Of a stretch of 64,000 bases of DNA, positions 1-64,000 are shown piece by piece. Both the position numbers and the translations under genes were made by a program. Under the pieces are notes generated by a model that was given only the letters and a program-made list of their open reading frames with translations, made no database searches and was not told the origin of the DNA. The DNA comes from Proteles cristata cristata (Eukaryota > Chordata > Mammalia > Carnivora > Hyaenidae). Numbering within the stretch: the first letter of the stretch is position 1; each line of letters begins with the position of its first letter. The DNA is taken from the NCBI GenBank assembly GCA_017311185.1, contig JAESUZ010002706.1, positions 124,001 to 188,000 of the forward strand. The letters are read 5' to 3'.

Positions 1-1740
1 AGGGAGAGGGGAAATGAGGAGCTCGAGCCGTGCGTAGGAGAGTAGAGGGCAGATGGAAGCTCGCAGCACTGGGGCCAGTGGCTGCCTGTGCATGATCCCC
101 TGGGGACCATGGTGGGCTTCAGGGGCTGGCCCCAGAGAGCACCCTACAGCTCTGAATGCAGGGGGTGCAGAGGGAAGGGATGTGGCCCAGATGTGGTCAG
201 AGGGTGAACCGGGGTGGGAGCCGGACTACGGAGGAGCTGTCTCCCGCATCGGCCTCCCAGCCACCAAGGCGTGGTCCAGCGTGTCTCTTGTGTCCTCCTC
301 CCGCAGATGCCAGGGCCGCCCTCCGCAGTGCCCAAAGGCCCTTCCAAGCAGTTGCTCTGCCTCGATGCCCTCCCCTCTCTGGGGAGTTACCCGGGAGAAG
401 GGCGGGGCGGGGGGCTGCTTGGGGAGAGAGGCTGGCAGAAGGCAATCAGTCACTGTCACCTGCAGCTGTGCACTGCTGTCAACTTGTTAATTAGACGCCA
501 GCATTTACATTTTTAATTTCTGCAGTTTGACATTTTATGCAGCAAACCCCAACTCCTCCGCCAGAGGGGAGTGGTGCAGCTTCATAATGAGGAACTGAAG
601 GGCCCCGGTGCCCCCCACCCCCAAAGACAGCCATGACCCGCTCTCCAGGTGCCGGCCCTTTATGTGGGCCTACAAAAGCAGGGAGGCTTCAGGGCAGTGG
701 GGGAGCACCTGGGAGTCCTGGTCATCCCAGCCTGGCCTGCAGCTGAATGCTTATGGCTTTGGAGCTGGGAAAGCAAGCTTGAGCATCTAGAACACAGGAG
801 GTTGGTGGGACCATCAGGGGGGCAGGGACCGGGCTGAGGCGAGGGAGGCGCTGGCACACCTGTGTGACTGCAGGTGCCAGTGACAGGCTCGGGGCAATCC
901 CAGAAGTCAGGCAAGTGGAGGGGCATCCTCAGGAGCTCTCTCGTACAGTCTCACCTTGGCTCGAGTCCCTCGGTGCACCGACCAGGGAGCCATAGGTCCT
1001 CTGCCATCCCCAGCCCTCCACCACCCCCAATCCAGGCCAGCAGACATGGCACTCTTGTGTTACTCAAGCCATCACACTCGAAGGCTTGCAGTGCAATGAC
1101 AGTTCAATTTGCATTCCTGGGCCAGCAAGGGCTGTGATGGCCCCCCTGCCCCACGCCACAGCCTTGCTGTGACCACAGACCTGCCATTTATTCTGGAAAC
1201 CTTTCGAGGGAGACGGAGGGAGATGCAATCAGAGAGCAACCGGCAAGGGAAGGAGCTGGTCGGAGGGAGCCTCCTCTGACCTCAGAAAGCTGGCCACACA
1301 CGGACACACTTGCCGACTGCTTTGTGGAACTGATTGCATTTTGGCGGGAGGTCTGGGCCTGGGGACAAGAGCGTAATGGAATGGCCCTTCTCAGAGGAGC
1401 CTGCGGTCGGCCTCAGGTGAGGCCGTTCTGCCCTCAGCCTCACCTGGACTTCATCCTTCACAACCTTCGTCCAGGGTGGGGTCCTCCACCCCCTGCCCTT
1501 CTTATGTTCAGAGCCCCCTGTTCCCTGTCCTGGGGCAGTTTGGTTCCTTCGCTCCATCCCAGAAGAACCCCCTCTCTCTTCCAGACCTGCAATCTACCCC
1601 TAAACATCCTCAGGGTTCTGGGTGCTTTAATGACATTCCAGGTATAAACGTTCCAAGGAGAGACTCGATTCATTGGCACTTCTTCTGGAAAGCCATGAAT
1701 GCCAATGTTCCATTTTATGCCAGAGACCTAGGGGTTTCAG

Positions 1741-1799
1741 CCCAAGGAGGTGTGTGCCCACTGTCTTGCCCCTCCCAAGGAGGTGTGTGCCCACTGTCT
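1741..1799. repeat. Two-copy tandem duplication, 33-bp period
   Basis: A 26-base core beginning cccaaggaggtgtgtgccca occurs at 1741-1766 and again at 1774-1799 without mismatch, separated by a 7-base spacer. Confidence 0.9.
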
Positions 1800-3426
1800 C
1801 ATGCTGGCCGAGCGACATGTGTGTGTGGGGTCAGGGGCTAGGCCATCAGGTCATTTGGGTGGAAACCACAAGCACATGACCTCCCTGGCTTCTCCGCAGT
1901 CAGCAACCAGGCCCGTCTTCTAACATGCCTGGGGCCAGAGCTTCCCCCTGACAGTTACACTCGGTCACACCCCTAGATGGTCAGAGAGACTGACAGGTCC
2001 TCACCAACAAGACAGAGCTGTCATCAGAAGCAAAGACTCCTATTTCTGGTAGCTGCCTGTGAAACTTCTCACCCTGCACCCCGAATCCTGCACCCTGCAC
2101 CCTGAGATGCCTCACCACAGTCTCCACCGGAAACAGCAGACGCCCAGCACTCTGTCCCTTTAACGTGGCTTGCCTTGGTGTGTGCCAGAAGCCCAGTCTA
2201 TTTCTCCAAAGAGATTATTTAGAAATGTGTCTGCGTGTGGGAAAGAGTGAGAGGGAGGGGTGGGGAGTGGCGTGGGGAGAGGGCGGGGGCTCCAGCCTTC
2301 TCTCCTGAAGAAATGGGTGGTGGGCCACCTGGACGTGCTTTGCCTTGTTCCAACAGTGAGGTCGTGCCCTCACAGAGCAGCCCAGCCTCTCCTCTGTTGC
2401 TTACATGCAGAGGGCGCTGGATGGGACCCGTGCACATCTGTGGCCACATGCTAGTCCATGAATGGACCAACCATGTGCCCTCATCTTCAGCAAGCACTGA
2501 ATAGCTGAGCTGAGTGGCCACGGACAGCTCAATTTCCCGGATGAGTGTGGGATTTGGGGTCCGGCTAACACTCTGCCTGGGTCTTGACCCCAACCTTGCT
2601 AGCCGGGCCCATCCACACAACAAGGCATGCTGACGCTGCCTTGACCTCTCTTCACTTCCCTCCAGGGCTGCACCCCACCTCTCTCCCTGGCCTTGCCAGC
2701 ACCCCTTGAGCAGGATAATGACCTTGCCCTGGATTCCCCAGTTGTGTGGGCAATTGCTTCTCAGCTCCTGCTGGGCTGGCCTTTGTGCTGGGCTCTGCCA
2801 CTGAGAAGGCTTATCGATTCTGAAGAATGCAATTATGCCCCATTAATGAGCTTCAAACAGGTATTCTTATCAGCAGGCTGTGCAGTGCAGAAGGGGAAGG
2901 TCAGCCTGGGCTCCTGTACTTGAACTTCCTCCCATGGGATTTCTGCCTACAGGTGAGCCCCTTCAAAAGGGACTGACGCTCTGAAGGTCCCCCAGGACCA
3001 CCCCCCCTCCCCCATCTGGCCAATGCCAGGCCTGCTGATGAGGTCTGGGTCCCACCACTGGCCCTACTCGGCTTTCTTTGCTGAGTTTGTTTGGACCAGA
3101 TGGGATGCCAGTACCCTTGTGGGGCATCGGGGAGCTGCTGTAAAGGGTAGAGCCCTGGAATGCCGCATGTCTCGCTGTCAGCCAGTCCATACTGGTCCAC
3201 ATCTGTGGGCTTCTAGGGGACGGACCCAGTGAGTGATGGTGTGTCTCATCGCTGCCTTTAGGATGGCACCAGTGATCAAGAAGGCGGTCTCTAATGCCCT
3301 GAACTCTTAGAAGAACAGTTTTGTCATCCCTCCAAACACCTCAAGGATGAAGGTGTAGACATGAGAAACATTTAGAGCCTGAAGGCCCCGCACAGAGATC
3401 TTCATCTCTGAGAACCCCTCACTGAC

Positions 3427-3482
3427 CTCTCCAGGCCCAGCAGAATCAGGCTTTCTCTCCAGGCCCAGCAGAATCAGGCTCT
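3427..3482. repeat. Two-copy tandem duplication, 28-bp unit
   Basis: Units 3427-3454 and 3455-3482, each beginning ctctccaggcccagcagaat, match at 27 of 28 positions. The copies abut directly. Confidence 0.9.
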
Positions 3483-6372
3483 CTCTCCCCCGCAGCACAA
3501 TCACAGCTCGATGCGGTTTGCTGAGGGCCTGTCTGTGCGTCCTCCTTGACCACGAAAGCCACAAGGGAAGGACCAAGTGTAATATATCCCGAGTTCCCCA
3601 TACACTCCTGATGGAGACCATAAATGTTGGACCCATGGATTGATGACTAAGTTAATGAAATGTCTATACTTCACCTCCAGTATTGCTCCCAGGGTGCACT
3701 GTCACCGTTTTACATTTTGAATGGATGGCTTCCTGAGAGGCATTTTTAAATATTCAAAATCCTTAACCTCTTTCATACTGTGACACATGTGACAGATGGC
3801 ATTGAAATGTGTGGCACACCCCAGTCCGGTTCTGAGCGGGTCAGCTGCGATTCCGCTCCACTCAGCCCTACCGCCAAAGCCTTGAGGGCAGGTGAGAAAG
3901 GCTAACGAGGCCACGGGAATAACCTTGAGGCTCTTCCAATTTAAGAGGAGGGGAAATCGCCACCTGACATGAAAATTTTTACTGCTATTGCTAATGAAAT
4001 AGGAGCTATAACTGGCCATGACACACTGTTACGGTGATTCTGTAAGAGGAATGTAGTGGTTGATGGCTACCGGGGAACACGAGGACCTTCGCCCTTCCTC
4101 TAGATGTGGCCATAAGCAAAAACCCGCATACTTGGACAGACGCAGCAAAGACTGGGAGCGTGTAGTGGGGGCTGCCAGCCACTAGCATTGTGGGTAAGCG
4201 CCAGCCATGAGAGGTTGGGCTCTACCGTCGTTCTGCTGAACCACACGCTGCCAGTGCCGGTGGTGGGCAGAGGTGGGAGACCAGGCTTGCTGTGCACCCT
4301 GAGCGAGTGCACCCTGTCTTGCTCAACTTCACCTCCAGCAGGCAGACAAGCTCAGAGGCCAGCCTCCGAGGGAGTGACAGTGGACTCCTTCCATCCCTCA
4401 CCTAGTGAAGAAGCAGTCTAGACTTGACCTCCGGACCTGCTCACGCTGTGTCTCCCAGCCCCTCTGTCTCTGTCCCTCATCCCAGAAGGAGAGGAGAAAG
4501 GGTTTGGGTGGGATCTCAAGCGAGTGAGAGATGAGTCTCCCTAGAGTACCACTGGTTGCTAAGAAACTGGCGGGATAAGAAATGGAAACCATCGAGCCAC
4601 TCCTAAAAATAACCAAATGGACCAGGGTTACTCGTGACCCGCAGCAGCTGCGTGGCACAAATGTCATTTCGCACCAGGCGGAGGGAAGACCGTTAGCTCC
4701 GCGCAGGCATTATTCTCACCTCCGACTAGCTAGCTGTGTGCCGAGGAGGGTCCTCTCTGCAGGTGTTTCATCAACGTCCCCAGCCCTCCACAGCCCTGCT
4801 TCCTGGCTCCCTGCCTGAGGTCCCAGTGCAGTGCCGTGGGACCCGCGCTGGGAGAGCCAGAGCCCGGCTACGGCCTTTCTCCTCTATCTTTGCTGACGAG
4901 CCGGTGACCACGTGGGAGGGCTTGTTCCCAGCAGCTCTGTTGTCAGAAGACTGAGCCACCGTCTATGTGGAGGGAGGTGAGAGCCTCTCCTGGTGATCAG
5001 ACTTAATCAGATACAAGGACAAGGGGGCCCCTCGCTCTCTGATGGCCAAGACTGCTGCCCACCACGTGCCTCAGCAGGAAGGGGTGGGGAGGGTATCAGA
5101 AAACAGAGGGGAGAGGAAAAACAAAATTCAGTGCTGTTTAGCAGAACCATGCTACTGAGGTGGTCAGGACTCCACACTCTCTTAGTTAGTCCCTCGTTAC
5201 AAGGGAAGGCAATTTTCAAGCATGGAGATGGAGACTGCCTCTTCCCCATGGGGGAAATGATACTGTTCATTTTGTCTTCAGTCACTAAGTCAAGAACAAT
5301 TTCTGGCATCTTTCACTCTTAAAAAGGCACCGAATCTGAGCTTCATGGCAAAAAGAGAAAAGGGACTCTAAAATCAGGACTGCCCTGTGGAGTTGTGCAG
5401 GTTGTTCGCTGAACAAAGGTGCTCGGGTTGACATCCAGTCCATCACTCAACAAACCATGCATCCTGGTCTGGGGTTACATCCTCCAGCAGGAAAGGGCAC
5501 CTTCCTTAATTCACACAGAGGCACCATATAGGTTGGCAGAGGCCCCAGCTGGAAGCATCACTAATAGTATAAAGGTAGGATTTAGCGGAGTTTGGGGAAC
5601 ACCTCTCATCTTGGCCTTTTTGAATGTATATTTCTTCATTTTCATGGACAGAAAATAAATGCCAGGACTACTGTGATGAATAAAGAAAGAAAGCTTTGGC
5701 TAGTTGCCTAGCTCAGGTGCTCACTAGCTGGAGCTGGTTGGCCCAGACACACCACTAATGATCTTTACCGTGAGTTAGCTTTGCATGAAGGGGCTCCCCA
5801 GCTTAGAGCTGGCCCTCCAGTCATAGGACACCACGCGAGACCATGATGAAGGTCATGGCTACGATGGCCGAGAAAGCACCACGGGCACAGGGCATCAAGA
5901 GCTCATCTTGTGAGAGTCAAAGGTCTGGGGCAGTCAGAAGCGTCAGAGTGACAATGACATCCCCACAGGAGGTGGGAAGGCTTACTGGATAGACAGGGAC
6001 TGGATGTTATTTGGTTCCTTGAGCGTTTGTTTGTTTGTTTTGTTTTAGTGGGGGTTAGAGCAGGAACTGTTTTGTTCCTGAAACAGAATTTTTCAGAATT
6101 GTTTCCTTCCTGGACCTGAAGCCATTTCAGCCACTGAGATCTGGAGCCCTCCGTGCAGGGAAACAGAGCACAGTGGCTGCTTCCGGCCAGGTTCCCCAGG
6201 GTCCCAGCTGACAATACCAACGGGGACATGGGGGTGTGGGTATTACAGACTGCAGCATCAGGCTCCGCAAAGCCTGTCTGTAAGCACCAGCCCATTTTGG
6301 AGGGGACGGGACCCCTACTCAAGGGCAGTCACCTGCAAGCGGTCCTGCGTTGGCTCCCAGACCCAGCACTCA

Positions 6373-61171
<54,799 letters not shown>

Positions 61172-61539
61172 CTGGAAGGAGGAACCATGGCAATTTGACA
61201 GGCACCAAGAGAGAGCCATTACCCACTTGCTGGTAGGGCAAGGAGAGGCTTCTGGCTCTTCCCCCTCTCTACCTGATTCCCTGAGCTGGGCCCATGTCTA
61301 CAAGGGCCCCAGGTCTGGGAACCTCAGTGGCGGGAACTTTTGGTAGAGAAGTTCGTGTTTGTGTGTGGTATTAGGAACACTGTTCAAATCCCCTCATTCA
61401 CCTTCCTATTTTGTGGAAGAGATGGACCCATACTGTTGCCGGGTGATTCATAGAAAATCAAGGAATAAAGCCTCTTGATATTTGCTTGTGTTGTTTCATT
61501 CTGAAGGAAAACGAACAATCCTCTTAATGCCCACAGCCC

Positions 61540-61740
61540 TCCACACTATGGCAAACCACCCAGTTTTCAAGATCCTTCTCAAATGTCACTTCCCCATAAC
61601 CAGTTGTTCTCTCTCTCTCTCCACTGACATGTAATGCTCCTTTCACAGTAACAAGCACTGGTGTCTGATTCCTCACCTTTCAGATCCTGCATCTCCGAGC
61701 GCAGGGATGGTGTCTTACTTCCTGTGGACTTTTCAGTGAT
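61540..61740. mobile_element. L2-type fragment (probable)
   Basis: 'tccttctcaaatgtcacttc' and 'tgtctgattcctcacctttc' resemble the antisense L2 phrase 'agctcaaatgtcacctcc'. Borders uncertain. Confidence 0.4.
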
Positions 61741-63214
61741 GGCACCATATTTATTTCTCAGGTTGTCATTGAGCTGAAAACCACAACTACCCAGCATCTT
61801 CCTGGATTTAGAAGGGCATTTGTCACAAGCCCTTTGCCTTCTATGTCTGGCTTGGTTTCTAACAGAGATGGGTTTAATTTAGACTTTACCTTCATATACT
61901 GGCCAAAATGACTGGCTCTTCCTCCCAAGATGTCACCATTGGTGTTACAAACCCATGATTGAGATGTTGGAAACCAACAACCAAGGGCCTACTTTGAGGT
62001 AGGCGCCCTGTACAGTTCATGCAATCTAATTATGACATCCCACAGCAGTGACCCAAGTCAGAAGGCATTCTGTGCCAGCCTCTCCCGGCATTTGAAAGAC
62101 CAGAGAAGGGCACGGTTCCCATTCCTGATGTCTCTGAACACCAGCAACTAGATCTTGGCCACACCAATGAGATCACAACTCAAGGAGCCCAGACAGTCCA
62201 TCTCTTAATACTTCCTACTCTCTCTGCCCCCAAAGGTCACAACTGGGGGCTCCTCCCTGGAGGAAGGTGGAAGAAACCAGGCTCAAGGGGCGTCTTTGCT
62301 GGGAAAGGCTGTTCACCTACAAGTTAAGATCCTTCCTGCTTCTTACCCATGTGTGCACATGTGCATGAGTGAGCGTGCCCATGAGTGTGAGGGTTTTCAT
62401 GTACTTGTTCCCACTGTTGTGGAAAGACAGATCCCTTGGAGGCAGGGGCCATTTCTGTGAGAGGGAGGCAGCTAGATATAGGGAGGGCTGGACGGCGGAG
62501 TGTCTCTTCTTCCCAAATGCCTGTCCAGCCAGTCCCCAAAGCCCCACGGGCACCTGGCAGCAGTGGCTTCATGATATTCCAGCCCTGGCATGTTGTACTG
62601 AAAAGGGAGCTTTATCTCTGGCCCAGTCCTTGGTTCCCTGGGCTCCCCGGAGGGTTGACGCCAGTATAGAGCCAATAAATAGCCTCCGTCACAGGGAGAT
62701 TTGTTTAATTTGCCATCTCCTCCCTGTGGTTTTCTTGGTCTCAGGCCAAGAAGGAAGCAAGTCGTACTATTCGATGCAGACACACCAGCAGCAGTCATGC
62801 GTGGCAGCCCCAGGGGGTGGTTCTGTGTTAGGGGCTCTGCGGGTGGGAGAAGTTGTAAAGGAGGGCGGCTGGGGCACAGAGGGTGCAGGTGCCCTCCTTC
62901 CTCAGGCATGTCGGTTAAATGCACGTCTTTTGCCCCAACTCGAGAATTGCTGTTGAGATTCCTACCCATGCAGGAGACTGAAGTTGAGGCTGAGAGAGAC
63001 TCCCCATGTCTGGAAAACCAGGAATGTGGAGGACAAGGGGCAGAAGTGGAGGGCACATACAGAGGGCCACCACGGCGGGGCCACTTTGCTGGAGGAGGCT
63101 GTGCACTCACAAACGTCAAGCTCCCTGCCTGCTTTTGTACCTCCCTGGTATGCGTGCACAGCTTGTGAGTGGAGGGGTGGGGGGTGGGGGTTATATCTAT
63201 GGGTGTCTGGCCTT

Positions 63215-63375
63215 TGTGGTGAAAGAGAGCACTAATATAGGAATCCAGAGACCCAGGATTCAGGGCCCCTTTGATTTACGCTTTGGTGTGAGGGCGTTAG
63301 CATCTCTGAGCATTGCTCTTTGTATCTGGGAATGGGGGCTAATAACCCTGGCTTTGGCAGGCATTAAACTTGAAA
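63215..63375. mobile_element. MIR fragment
   Basis: 'agacccaggattcagggccc', 'ttagcatctctgagcattgc' and 'tgtatctgggaatgggggct' follow the MIR order. Confidence 0.65.
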
Positions 63376-63402
63376 TGTGCCCTCTCCAAATCCATCCATG
63401 GA

Positions 63403-63775
63403 AGTCCTAATGCTCAGTACCTGCAAACGTGGTCTTATTCGGAGAAAGGGTCTTTACAGAGGTAATCAAGTTGAAATGAAGTCATTAGGGTGGGTCCTAA
63501 TCCAGCATGACTGGTGTCCTCAAATAAAGAGGGAATTTGGATGCAGACACACAGGACGATGACAAGATGGGACTCAGGGAGAAGACCCCCTGAAAGCCAG
63601 GAAAGAGAGGCTGGAGCAGGTCCTCCCGCACAGCCCTCAGGAGGACATCTGGGTCTCAACTTCCAGCCTCCAGAATTGAGAGACAGCAAATGTCTATCTT
63701 TGAAGCCACTCCGTCTGTGGTACTGTGTTACGGTAGCCCCAGGAACCATATGGTGGGGTCGCTGTGAGGACGGAC
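63403..63775 (+). mobile_element. MaLR/LTR-like old repeat
   Basis: 'gaagtcctaatgctcagtac', 'ttcggagaaagggtctttac', 'cctaatccagcatgactggt', 'ccagcctccagaattgagag' and 'tactgtgttacggtagcccc' follow a common old mammalian LTR-type repeat. No coding sequence attached; family not assigned. Confidence 0.6.
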
Positions 63776-64000
63776 AAAGTAAGGGATAGGAAACTGTTGT
63801 GCAGACTGTGAAGGACCACAGCAATATCTGGCATGATTAGATTATTGGATACGTGGGTGTTTGTGAAACTCTGCACAGAGCCACCGGTCTCTACGTATGG
63901 AGGCAAGACGGAGCTCCCTTTCCTCTTTCTTCCTCTGGTCTACTCTGCTCTGTTATTAAAATCAGCAGCCACTATAGCAAGGAGGCGTTGAGTTCCTACA

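Larger units (their letters stand above)
61172..64000. other. PLXNA2 intron (5' side of first exon in window)
   Basis: The preceding exon (end of the cysteine-rich PSI region, expected to end ...NPRITE) was not found. An L2-like antisense patch lies at about 61540-61740, a MIR at 63215-63375 and an LTR-like repeat at 63403-63775. Confidence 0.75.

Noticed and set aside
62472..63119. 215-codon open frame, minus strand
   Set aside because: Not plexin-like and no known domain; GC-rich chance frame in an intron.
61172..64000. Search for the preceding PLXNA2 exon (PSI/cysteine-rich end)
   Set aside because: No minus-strand match to the expected CTNPRITE-type end or a suitable donor was found, so no exon is reported.

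Overview
The window is intronic and exonic DNA of one mammalian gene, read from the minus strand. Eighteen exons of PLXNA2 (plexin-A2, a semaphorin receptor) run from 61171 down to 6374. All have GT/AG borders, and they join into one open reading frame of 950 codons plus two bases. By my recollection of the 1,894-residue human protein this is roughly residues 863-1813. The gene enters the window already inside the extracellular part (first IPT/TIG domain). It leaves before the last ~80 residues, so signal peptide, Sema domain, PSI domains, promoter, stop codon and 3' UTR all lie outside.

The host is a carnivore, most likely a cat (Felidae). At least seven tRNA-Lys-derived CAN SINEs carry the felid-type body (head 'ctgggtggctcagtcggtta', then 'gctctgtgctgacagctcag'), several with clean target-site duplications. 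A carnivore-type L1 3' end is also present. Older mammalian repeats (MIR, L2, old L1, MaLR-like LTR, hAT) fill much of the introns.

Layout, in transcript order: 61172-64000 intron; 61171-44624 seven exons for IPT domains 1-4; 44623-44389 the transmembrane exon; 41637-30478 the juxtamembrane helix and first GAP segment; 29715-12741 the rest of that segment and the RhoGTPase-binding domain; 11592-6374 the second GAP segment; 1-6373 intron. Exons are dense at 44-51 kb and sparse elsewhere. The largest introns in the window are 13467-25761 (12.3 kb) and 33476-41494 (8.0 kb).

Functionally the exons build one receptor: IPT stalk, single membrane helix, coiled juxtamembrane segment, and a split Ras/Rap-GAP domain with a Rho-GTPase-binding domain inserted in it. 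Semaphorin binding outside is thereby coupled to Rap inactivation and cytoskeletal collapse inside.

I found no second protein-coding gene, no intact RNA gene, no CRISPR array and no bacterial-type features. The other long open frames look like chance readings of GC-rich or repeat DNA. No convincing novel system is present. The notable non-gene observations are nested repeat insertions, short tandem duplications, a perfect 22-bp palindrome, a TG/CG Z-DNA-type run, G-quadruplex-type tracts and a few AT-rich blocks that look like candidate conserved enhancers.
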